Shown in pieces: positions 22,960 to 33,154 of a DNA stretch of 64,000 nucleotides. Source of the stretch: Nemertoderma westbladi (lineage: Eukaryota; Xenacoelomorpha; Nemertodermatida; Nemertodermatidae); NCBI GenBank assembly GCA_032718475.1, contig JAUCBJ010000906.1, positions 1 through 64,000 of the forward strand, read 5' to 3'. Position numbers and translations under genes: made by a program. The stretch's first letter is position 1; each line of letters opens with the position of its first letter. The notes below the pieces were generated by a model. That model was not told the origin of the DNA, searched no databases, and saw nothing but the letters and a program-made list of their open reading frames with translations.

Positions 22960-23635
22960 TAAAATGACAAGTACCAAGGAAAGTGGATCGCGGAGAAGAT
23001 AATGCGTAGTGAAGATTTTGTGAAGCGAAACTAGAATCGAGATCTACACAATTTCGGGAAGGTGACAACAACTGAAGACCACTTTCTCTTTCACAAGAGT
23101 CTAAGGATATTCTTGCTGAGTGTGCAGGCCGCCCTAAGAATCAGTACGGGTCATCCAAAAATAAATCCTTCGTAATCGTGGCAAAGTAAAAAGTATTGGC
23201 TCCAGCCACAGGGAACTCCAAAGTCAAGGGTTTAAACCCTTCCACATTGTTAAACGTCCTCTTGTTACAGAACTAAACCGTGAGGCTCGGCTTACATTTT
23301 GTAACGTGGTAGTTGGTCTGTGGGATGAGATGGACTTTATGCATGTTACCTGCAGTGATGAGTTCTTTGTTTGGACAGTGCATAAACCAAACCATCAGAA
23401 TGACATAATTTGGTCTCTGCGGTTGGGACGATATTGATGATGAGTTCCGCATTCGTCAGATCCCTAACCGTCCAGAGTGTGTTGGTTTTTTATAATGTTT
23501 ACAGCTTGTAGGATGATGTTTGTCATCAAAGATCAGGGACAGTCGTGGGATGGTGAATACTTTAGGCAAATTATTCTTGTTGAGAATGTTCTGCCCTTCT
23601 TAGACAACTTAACCCTTAATTATATGCAATAATTA
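22960..23635 (+). pseudogene. Mariner-like transposase, N-terminal and catalytic part, decayed
   Basis: Multiple frames carry recognisable pieces: TELNREARLTFCN (about 23263-23303), a candidate first catalytic Asp in TCSDEFFVW (about 23347-23376), and VIKDQG...EYFRQIILVENVLPFLD (about 23523-23610). The order matches Tc1/mariner transposases: HTH part, FSDE box, then the YY...ILPFLD region. Many stops and frameshifts are present. The rest of the DDE domain is missing at the point where the LINE follows. Confidence 0.65.
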
Positions 23636-23639
23636 ATTA

Positions 23640-24805
23640 ATTATTATTATTATTATTGACACTCAGGCCATGATAAAATATACAAAGAACATATGATATA
23701 CTTTAATTACGCACTGTAAATAGGGGAGAAGACCGCCCAGGCTTTAACTGCACTTAAGGGGGCCAAACAATACAAATAAACACGTTAACATAAATACAGT
23801 AGAAATGGCGTACGTGGATGAGCAAGTTAGAAAACCGGACTGTAATTATACATATAACATAGAAAAAAAAATACATCGATAATAGTAAATAATTAAATTA
23901 AAACGAAAAACGAATCAGAAATAAAATGAACCTGTAAATTAAATAGTACGAATCATTAATTAAAAAGAGACATAATTAAAACAAATCGTTGATTAAAATG
24001 CATCAGACCAAGTTTCTGTTGAATTTACAAAAACTCAGTAAGTCTTATATCAAGTGGTTTACGAGAAAAAGATAGTATGATCTCTGAATCAACCACTGAG
24101 GAGTCTAATGCATTCCAGATTGGGGCAGCGCGATTAGCAAATGAAAATTTTGAAATCTGAAATCTACTGTAACTTAAACTTAAAAATAACTTGTCCTACC
24201 TAGATTGCACCTAAGATACCGACATCTGGTATAATAACGTTGCACACCTTCAATTAGATCGATACTACCCACCGTGAACGGTGACCCTACTTGGGTACAA
24301 TACTCCAGTAAGGGCCAAACATATATATGCTTTGTAAGACAAAAAAGCAATTAATTTTAATTGTTAGTATAGAAAATAGAATCAGCGAAAAATCATGTTA
24401 GCGATTTTATATGCCTTAGCTACTTGTTCCCGACAGTATTTATCGAATTTAAGGTTATCGCACATAATATAATATTACCTAAATCTTTACAATGTGGAAC
24501 AGATTTAATTGGCATGCCATTGAGCGAATAACATAACAAAGAATTAGGATTACCAATGTGAATAACAGAGGACTTACCGGCAGCTACTGCTAGCTGCCAA
24601 CTGGTAGCCCAATTACCTAACACATTAAGCGATTGCGAAATATAATTAGTATTGCTTGAATTGGCAACAACTGGTGAGTATAGTTTAAAGTCGTCAGTGA
24701 AAAGTTTGACGCTAACAGAGTCTAATAACCCTGGAAGGTTATTTATAAAAATCTGAAACAGGAACGGTCCGAGAACACTATCCTGGGGAATGCCCTAGAA
24801 TTTCT
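23640..24805 (-). mobile_element. LINE (CR1/Jockey-like) nested in the mariner-like element
   Basis: On the minus strand, 24805-24640 reads GIPQDSVLGPFLFQIFINNL and LFTDDFKLY, an RT catalytic box with Thr for Ala. Then 24640-24420 reads LGNWATSWQLAVAAGKSS and SLNGMPIKSVPHCKDLG. Remnants of the RT tail (LEYCTQVGSPFTVGSIDLIE, then FSFANRAAPIWNALDSSVV) lie at about 24300-24060. The 3' end at 23640-23657 is a (TAA)n-type tail, TTATTATTATTATT on the plus strand. The 5' side is truncated near 24805. Several stops make it inactive. Confidence 0.75.
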
Positions 24806-25260
24806 AGAACAATTTCTATAACAATTGCCAACCTGTGACTTCTGTTAGATGGAAAAGCACCAAAAAACTTTTGCAAAATCAACAATTTATACATATTTAT
24901 TATTTATTTATATATTTTTATACATAATTAACAATTAACAATAATTAATATATATACATTTAATTACAGGTTAGGGGGTTACCAGTCACAGATAAACTGT
25001 AACCTGCTCGTTCCCCTTAATTGACAATAGATTAAATTAATTTATTACCAAATTAATTATTTGTGGAAATGGTTTTCAGATTGGGACAGTAGTTGATAGT
25101 GGGATGAAAGTTGGGAATGAGACGGGAGTTGGCAGTGGGAAGGACGATCAACTGGATTTAAATTCTAGTACGGAGGGGTTGTTTGAAGTATTTTATGATT
25201 TGTTTTAATTGAAAAATAAAGGTCAAAAATTATAATAATCCTTAACCCTGCAAAGCCCAA

Positions 25261-25299
25261 GGGGGGGGGGGGGGGCGGGGGGCGGGGGGGGGGGGGAAT
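25261..25299 (+). repeat. Long poly(G) tract with two C interruptions
   Basis: Thirty-seven of 39 bases are G; two single C bases split the run. It sits in unassigned DNA inside the mariner-like element. It is a likely G-quadruplex former and a likely site of assembly error. Confidence 0.9.
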
Positions 25300-26387
25300 C
25301 CACCCCCCTCTGTGGTTTTTTTAGATTCTATAGAGATGATCGATCAAGGGAACTCCAAATTCAGTAATTTCCTCAAATTTATCAGGGATCATTATGAAAA
25401 AAACTAGAAGTTCACACGACCTGTAGTTTTCGAGATATAAGGAAGCTGTGACACCTATGTCAGCACTTTTCAGCACATGAAATTTCACATTTCAGTTTCT
25501 TTGGGTAACTTCACTCTATGGTGAAATAAATCGTCAAAATTCGGTTATTTTGAACACCGAACTCATTGAAAACAATTATGGGTAAAATTTCGTGTTGAAA
25601 TTTGGAAATTTGAAAAGTACCACAAGAGCACCAAAAGTGCAAGTAGTGTGAAATTCAAATTTTGAAATAGGATACAACGTCAATATCCTCAACCATACTG
25701 AGGTTTTCGTATGTGCTGATTTCATTGGTGACAATTATAAGACGCTGTAGTTACCCAAAATGGCTCGAAAATGAAAAGATCCCCTACTAGAACTTTTCAA
25801 ATATATAATTTTCAAATAAACTACTTGTTTCAGTTAACTTATATCCACTTCCGTTATGTATATCGGTGATATTGGGTTATTTTGAACGCTGAACCCATTT
25901 ATACCAAGATTGTGTATAATTCTATGTCAAAATTCGGAATTTTTAAGCAACTCCACAATAGCACGAAAAGTGCAAGTAGTAAACTGCGAAATAATTGATT
26001 TCGCATTTGCGGAAAAACTTGAGTTGCAGTGAAAAAATGGACAACGGATTTGGAATCAGCGTGGTTGTATTGTATACAAAATTGTATCTTGCATGTAAAT
26101 ACTTAATATAATTTTCGAAAAAATGTCAAAAAATATGCATGCAATGAAATTTTTGAGCAACCACGAAATGGGCTATTAGTGGTCAAATCCGACAAATCTT
26201 TTCAGGAATTTTCTTCAGATCCATTTTTGTAATATGTTTGTGTACTGTTTGACCAATTTTCAAAAAACATTCAAACATATAGAGCCGCAATAAGCATGGT
26301 ACACAATTTTTAAGTTCTGCCCTTCTAAACCCTGCAGAGTATTTAGGAGCAATTTTTTTGTTTATTTGATTACTTTATTGTATTTAG

Positions 26388-26720
26388 GAACGCGTCAAGC
26401 AACGCGTTGAAGACTTAATGATAATGGAACAACCCGATATGAGATACTCCAAAGTTGTACTCAAACAACACCTGAATTCTGTGCTGGAATGTATGGCTGA
26501 TGTCAGAGATTTATTTGATAAACTTCTATCAAATTTTCCCAAACAAGTGTCTGCTGTTGTTCGCAATGCAAATGGAGGAAACACAGATTTTTTATTCTGT
26601 GGCATAATCAAACTGAACTCAAACCAAAACGGCCCTTTAAAGGGCCAACACCAACATCCTTTGCCACTATCCAGGAGCTCCCAGTGCTACAAAGGGGAAA
26701 CATGGCTGCAAAACTGATGA
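26388..26720 (+). pseudogene. Mariner-like transposase C-terminal fragment
   Basis: The open stretch beginning near 26388 reads ERVKQRVEDL, then VVLKQHLNSVLECMADVRDL and LLSNFPKQVSAVVRNANGGN. W/L-x-x-I/L-x-x-D followed by L-x-x-PxxVxAVI-x-A-x-GG is the C-terminal end of Tc1/mariner transposases. It lies just inside the right TIR as expected. The catalytic segment linking it to 22960-23635 is not found; about 2.7 kb of other DNA intervenes. Confidence 0.6.
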
Positions 26721-27099
26721 CTAACTAATGATGGATACATTTTTTTTATTGTGATTAAATAAAAAAGATTGAAAAATAAGATAAGTTTAAAGAATAGCCT
26801 GTAAATTTTTTATAATGTTGTATTGGACCCTAAATTTTTGCATGCAAGCTCAGAATTAAATTACTTTTCGAATGATATATTACACTAAGGTGCATGTCTG
26901 CCAGTTTTGGCTGGCCAGGGGGGGGGGACAATCATTATGGAACACCCGGTATATTAGAAAAGCTTTTGCATAAGGTCAATCAAATTGTTCTAGAAAAAAA
27001 TCTTGGATATTTTTTATTATTTATTTATTATTTTATTTATTCCAGAAAAACATAGGAAAAACTACTCGAAAACAATCAAAGGATTTCACCATTGGCTGG

Positions 27100-27713
27100 C
27101 TACTTAAATACGGCCTGCCAAATGGCAGCAAGGCCAAAAAATTAGTGGGTCGATTTTTCAAAGTTGTCGTGGTGATTTATATATTTGGATAAAGACAATC
27201 AAGTTGTTGTATATTATCTGAAATTTTATGGAGATTTCGAATATGCAATCGGTTTTGTCAAACCTTTCTCCGTTTTCGAAATATTTCATGAAAACCAATG
27301 GGTACCCAAAAAGTGGGTTCACCATGAAAGTTTCAATAATCCAGAATCTTTAAACTCACCAGTCAGCCCTCATTTACGACCTATAAAGGTTTGCAAGAAT
27401 AGCAAACGTACATGATAGAAATATTTTCCAGGTGAATGGTTGATGTGGTACATGCTACTTTTCACTGGGTGTCAAATGTTGGTTCAACATGAAAATTTCA
27501 TTTTTCGGATAGAAGTAATACTCATTTTATTAGCCATGATGAGTTTTAAAGATTCTGGATTATTGTAACTTGTGATTATGTGAAAAACCGATTGCATAAT
27601 ACACAACAACTTGATTGTCTTTATACAAATATATATACTGCCACGACAACGTTGAAAAATCGACCCACTAACTTTTTGTCCTTGCTGCCATTTGGCAGGC
27701 CGTATTTAAGTAG
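27100..27713. mobile_element. Foldback MITE, 614 bp
   Basis: CTACTTAAATACGGCCTGCC at 27100 is mirrored at the right end (27694-27713). The arms match for about 180-260 bp, including AATGGCAGCAAGG, GTGGGTCGATTTTTCAA, GACAATCAAGTTGTTGT and AATAATCCAGAATCTTTAAA. The centre is short. The 76-codon ORF at 27185-27415 runs over an arm and is not supported as a gene. No clear target duplication is seen. Confidence 0.8.
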
Positions 27714-27862
27714 GATTTATGTAGGCCATGATTTCACGGTTTAAAAATATGTTCTGCAAATAAGATATCGAGGCCATATATCCGGGGAGAATTGTCCGAT
27801 GGGCAACTATCCGGGGGGCAATTGTCCTACCCACTTGAATAGATCCGCGTGCTGTACTAGTG

Positions 27863-27975
27863 CCGGACATTGCATTCGCCATTACAACTAGCCTGTGCAC
27901 AATCTTTTGCTTTGGCAGTCTCATGGATAAATTATGCAAGGTGGACAGCCCATGACTTTCTTAAAGGAGCGAACA
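27863..27975 (+). mobile_element. Short degenerate fragment of the amplified LINE family (3' part)
   Basis: CTTTGGCAGTCTCATGGAT and GGTGGACAGCCCATGACTTT match the RT C-terminal region of the LINE copies at 38330-38400 with about 20% divergence. Just upstream (27780-27830) are GGACAATT/AATTGTCC motifs like those in the minisatellite at 56255. Confidence 0.7.
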
Positions 27976-27999
27976 CAGGTACACGAACACGGGAATCTT

Positions 28000-30900
28000 G
28001 ACTCCCTCTTTCTGAATTTTCAGAAAACTTACCCGAATTGAATTACTTCGTTGCCATGGTTGTAATGTCTCTTTTTTTCTTTTTTCAACAATACATATTT
28101 CTTCACCTGATGATAAGTAGCTATCCATACTTCAAAGACCTAAACTATATTGAAATTAAGAATTTCGTCATAAATGATTCCCATATCTAGAGAAGTTTTG
28201 AATACGTACAATTAAATATTCCTGAATTCAGTTTGTAAAAATATAGTATTGAGTGTTTTAACTCTGTAATTAGTTATATCGTGCTGGTCCCTGTGTGTCA
28301 TGGCGGCATGGAATTCCACAACTCATTGGTTCAGTGGCTCAACGAGGAAGTCCTCCACATTAGTGGGGAATTTCTCAGGACAGAGTTTGGGACAGTACAT
28401 CCATAAACGTCCTTGAGCATAATCACACACTATCGGAGGCCCTCAGAGGAAGAATCAAGGATGGAACTGGAATATCCCATGAGATCGGGAACTGCAGCCC
28501 ACTGGCATAGAATTGACAGTAACAAGATGATTGACTGATAAATCTTCCTTCCATGTTTGATGCCACAGACCTCATCGCCATAGATTTCATGGATTACCTT
28601 TGGGATCCCCACTGGTTTCCCAGCAACATAGGAGGATTTTGGTGACAAATCATTCACTGTGCTAAGCTTCAAGTCTGCGGACACATCATGAATTGACACC
28701 GAGGTTCGGCAATGGCAACCTACTCCATTCTGTGGTTCAGGAGGTATATGGGGGGGTGGGGGTGGGACCTACTCGTTTCTGTGGTGAGACCCTCACACGA
28801 TGAAGTAACCATTATTACCCAGGTTATTTAGACTGTCTGTGTGTGTCTGTCTACTTCCATTGAATTAGGCGGAGTTCGAGCCAACTTTGCCAGTGGTAGT
28901 GGTTTCGACTTCACAACGTGTATACATATTTTTACATAAGTGGCCTTTCACATTGAAAATGGCCCTATTTAATGGAAAAACATTGTGCTGCTTGAAAGCT
29001 TGTCTAAATTGAGACTAGCCCTTATGCTTGTACAGTTGAAGTCACTAGTATAAGCGCAGACGGCACAGACTGATTCGACACAGAACCCCCCACTCCCTGG
29101 CAATGTTGATGATTGTTTGAATATTATTTATGCAATAGACGGCTTTAGTAGTTTATATTTTTGATTTTAAATAAAATTCTATATATAAATAAAGTATTAC
29201 GAAGTTATAGTCGAGTAGACGCTTGGTACATTTTACTGACGAACCGTTCTCCAGCGTATGACTGCAATTTTATTTACTCATGATGTTGTTCCACATTATA
29301 ACGATACATTTTCGCTATAAAGACTTTGGGAAAGGTTGAGCAATTTTTTTTATTGCCATTTGTTTGGAGGGTAAAATCTTAAAAAATTACCAAAAAATGT
29401 TAATCTATGTAGAGAATGTGTTAGCAACAACACTAAACATTCTAGAATATTATGTTTTTATGATTCAAAACATTGCAGTAATAAGTTACATTTAGGCAAT
29501 GAAAATGACCTTAAAGAGAGTTGGAGGCGACGAGTGCTTTGACTAAAATAATTAAAAAATATTGTGATTAATAGTGACATTTAGTTTTGAGAAAGATTGC
29601 CTTATCTGGATCTACCGCCTTATGTAAGGCGATAGATCCAAAAAATCCAAAAGTTGGAAACGCTAGAAAAATGCAGCGATAGCAATATGAGAAAGGACTT
29701 TTGCCATTTGCGAAACAAGATTGCCACGATAGGAAGAATTAGCTGGAAGTTTGAAGATTCCGTTGGATTTGGGAGATGGTGAGCTTGAAGACCTAACTAT
29801 TTTGGGAACCCGATTTATCGAAGTTGTTACGTCAATTTTAAAGGTAATATACTTAATGTACACCACCATTTAATATATAGAATATTGTATAATACTTATA
29901 TTTAAAAAGATTTGTATTTTCGCTTTACAATTGTTGTCGGAAAAGAATTTTATAACGTCTCCATCACCACGGCCCTATCAAGCATTATTGATCATTTTAT
30001 AATACTTTTTATGTAGCTATTTTTAAGTTTTGATACATATAAATGTTCTGGAACATATTGCCTTTACCCAACATTTATACAATAATATTGTATTTTTTTT
30101 TAATATTTCAGATTTTATTTATTTATTTTAAAATATGGCAGATTTTTTTTGTTATGATAGAAATATTTTTTCAACTTTATTTGTTTATAACATAGGCCTA
30201 TATAAAAAAAAAAATGTGAATAAAACGCAACATAAAAGAGCAACATTCTCTGTGAGGCCTAATCCTATATATAATCATTTTATTGTATATTTTGGCAGCT
30301 ACCCATAGCCTACTATAATAATTAATTCTTAATAATAAAAATCCAATAATTAAAATAAAAATTAATAATAATAATAAAATTCTTAAAATAATTCTTAATA
30401 ATTACAGTGTATTAGTCACTCCTACAAGCTCTAAGGAAACATCAATTAAAGCAATCAAGTTGTGCTAATGATATGTTTTTCAATTAAAGCAATCAAGATG
30501 TGCTAATGATATGTTTTATTTATTGCCATACAGTAAAGTTAATTATGTTAAGTGTGAAGTTATCAGTAACGCCATAAGTGTAAAGTTATCACCCTAAATT
30601 TAAAGTGCTGCTTAACAAAGAAAATTTATAATAAATTTTTATTCTAGGGAAGCAATGGATGTGATTTTTAAATAAGACCAATTAATCAATTAATCAATTA
30701 ATTATAATCCAACAGATTAACAGACAAACTGTAATCAATGACATAAAGTTTAATTAAAGTTTCATAACGTATGCATGCATCCTACGGAAAACGTATTTAA
30801 TGCATAGTTATCAGGTTTTGTGATGATGACACCACCACTAATAGTATAGGTAGGTTATTACAGGTCGGCCGCCAAGTCAGAATCGTACCTGCACGTTGGC
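28000..30900. other. No gene recognised; one hairpin
   Basis: AT-rich DNA. A minus-strand open stretch of 89 codons (28699-28430) has no motif I recognise. A near-perfect palindrome, GGATCTACCGCCTTA - TG - TAAGGCGATAGATCC, lies at 29608-29639 with one mismatch. The region 30300-30420 is built of AATAAT-type low-complexity sequence. Confidence 0.5.
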
Positions 30901-30920
30901 ACGGCCTGTAATATAGTAGG

Positions 30921-31210
30921 CTATGCAGCTACCACAAGCACACAGATCCCACGATAGTTTGTTGGTATACCAAGGTCTCCTTTCTTGGGGAGAGGCTTTA
31001 GTTGACCTTTAGTCCAAATTGGTGGTGGCTTTTCCCCTTTTAACATCCGGTTGCAATCATCCGCATTGTCAGTTCTGAGTTTCTCCCAGTTATAGTTGAT
31101 TCGCTTGCTTGTCCTGAGTTTACTGGCTCTCAAACTGAGTCTGAGCTCTGCAGTCTGGTCTGGTCCGAACAAATTAGGTTGAACGAGCTGACTACTGTAT
31201 GCCTCGCAGT
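30921..31210 (-). pseudogene. LINE fragment (linker plus start of RT)
   Basis: The minus strand reads RTSKRINYNWEKLRTDNADD and then PIWTKGQLKPLPKKGDLGIP TNYRGI (with no gap). W-x-x-G-x-x-x-PLPKKGD-x-x-P-x-NYRGI is RT motif 0/1 of non-LTR elements. The usual linker between the two pieces is shortened, so there is an internal deletion. It is an isolated fragment. Confidence 0.65.
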
Positions 31211-33050
31211 TAAATGTCCATCCTTACTCTTTTAGAATGTGGTGTTTGTAGGTATCAATGACTTTATAAGCCCTTTCAAATCTTCTAGTCCTTGACTGTT
31301 TGTTCTGTCTCTGATGTATTATTGGTTGGATTATAGCAACACATTGCTGTTGTCTTGTAATTCCCACCAAAAATGTTGTAATTATATTAGTTTATGATCC
31401 TGTAATTTTTCCCTGGAGAGGGATGAATTTTGATTGCGACTAAAGGCCCTCCATATCTTCGAAGAGATGCCTTCAGTCCGACTGTTTGATTGGCTTTTTT
31501 TACTATTGTATAATGCAGATATTGATATATTATTCGAATTCCTAGAACTTTTAATTCCTGCAAAGCTAACCGAGAGAAAGCCGCCCCAATATTAGATTAT
31601 TACAACAACATATCCATTGGGTAAGAAAGTGGAGGAGAGCCAGCCCGTCTCTTAATTTTTTACTTTATATTACGCGATCAATTTTCACTCATCTCGTCAT
31701 GAACCCAACATGTATGTAACCTTTTGTTAAATTTGTTGGCTATGCGTTTGCGGTTGTTTGGGCGGAGTGTGGTAGGCCTACACTTTTCACACTTAAATAT
31801 TTTGGTTGTGAAATGTTACAGGGCATAGCGATCTGAGATATTTCATTTATATTTTATTATGAGAGGAAGAAGAACATACAACGTTATTTACTATGTAACA
31901 AAATAATTGTTTTCGGGTTTAACTTGGAAGCCTCCCCAAATAGTTGATATACAATTATATTTAAAATTATTTCCATGGTCATGGTCATTCACCCGTCTTT
32001 AGTTAGAAATTTGTTTGCATGAAAGACAGTTTAGTTTAGTTTTTACTGATTTATTATCTCTTATCTGACTGGGGTAATAATAAAGGATAGGATAAATGGA
32101 AGCAAAGTGTGACAGTAACAAATATTTCCCCGTCACCCTAGCATGTCTTAAGTATATGATATATCAAAGGGGGAAGTTTGGATTCACTGCATAAATGCAG
32201 TTCACCAAACTTCCCCCGAATGCACACTGTAACTTCCCCCTTCCCCCAAATATCCACTGTTGAATTAATTTGAAGCGATATAATAAGTACAAAATTGTGC
32301 GAGTTTTTAATTGTGTGGTCCAATTGTTATTTGATTTCTATTTATTATTTAAAGTGCATTTAATATCACACTGGTTTTTAGAATATTATACTATACAACC
32401 TTATGTTTTATTAATTTACCCAATCGAAGCCTCATAAGGGCCGGTTATTTGTACGCATATCCCCTAATGCGCTCAGTAAGGTTCAAACAACATATTAATA
32501 TGAAAATAAAGTATCTGCAAAGAAAATAACCCAATACTATATAATTTGACCTTATTAAAAAATTTGCACTTTTGCACACTTATTTGTACAAATGCACTTT
32601 AGCAGATCGTAATGGTGGCTCTTATTTAACAAACTTATGTTTATCCTCTACCGATCTACGATGGTGTATGATCAAGTGTCAGTCGCTAAAAGTGTCAAAA
32701 ATCCAATTTAATAAATCTGGATTTGCGATTTTGGACCATATTCATGGACATTTTAAGTCACTTTATAGACATTAAAAGTTAAACAAATGTTACGATTATA
32801 GTTAGAAATCATTCCAAACTACATTTTAATCCAAAAAATAACATTCTACGATGAATAGAACTGGAAATAATAGTGTTTGAATTATCGAAAAAATGTTCAC
32901 TATTTAAGTGCATTTTGCACTAAGTGCACATAAGTCTTTTCCCAAGTTTTATCCTATTTCACACACTACAATCTATCCTCTATCCAATGAAAAAAGTTTC
33001 AGATCAAACGGCCCAGTAGAACCGAAGTTATTGATGTTTTAAAATTGTCA
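31210..33050. other. No gene recognised; strong hairpin at 32168-32216
   Basis: The stem GGGGGAAGTTTGG (32168 onwards) pairs with CCAAACTTCCCCC (ending about 32216), with an inner stem ACTGCAT/ATGCAGT. Another CTTCCCCCTTCCCCC follows at about 32232. Otherwise this is AT-rich DNA without recognisable coding potential. Confidence 0.55.
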
Positions 33051-33071
33051 CTCGAAAATTTCAAATTCTCT

Positions 33072-33151
33072 TGGTCACATAGTCTAGTGGTTATCAATCA
33101 CGTTAATGAAACCTAAGTTCGCGGGTTCGAAATCCAATATTGACCTGACCA
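33072..33151 (+). other. Degenerate tRNA-like sequence (pol III A and B boxes)
   Basis: TAGTCTAGTGG fits the A box and GGTTCGAAATCC fits a B box with one inserted base, about 40 bp apart as in tRNA genes. TGGTCA and TGACCA at the ends pair perfectly. The anticodon and T stems do not pair well, so this is a tRNA pseudogene or SINE head and not a functional tRNA. No amino acid identity is assigned. Confidence 0.35.
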
Positions 33152-33154
33152 TTC

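Larger units (their letters stand above)
22590..26949. mobile_element. Tc1/mariner-like element with about 205-bp TIRs and TATA flanks
   Basis: The left end from CCGGGTGTTCCATAATGAT (22590) to about 22795 matches the reverse complement of about 26735-26949. Shared blocks include GGCTGGCCAGG, ATGCACCTTAGT, TAAGATAAGTTTAAAGAATA (minus) and ATTGTGATTAAAT. TATA stands on both sides (22586-22589 and 26950-26953), consistent with a TA target duplication. The two transposase remnants inside are separated by a LINE insertion and other DNA. The element is dead. Confidence 0.8.

Noticed and set aside
28430-28699. 89-codon minus-strand ORF as a gene
   Set aside because: No recognisable motif, splice context or repeated copy; kept only as a note.
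33072-33151. Functional tRNA gene
   Set aside because: A and B boxes and end pairing exist, but the anticodon and T stems are mispaired and the B box has an extra base.
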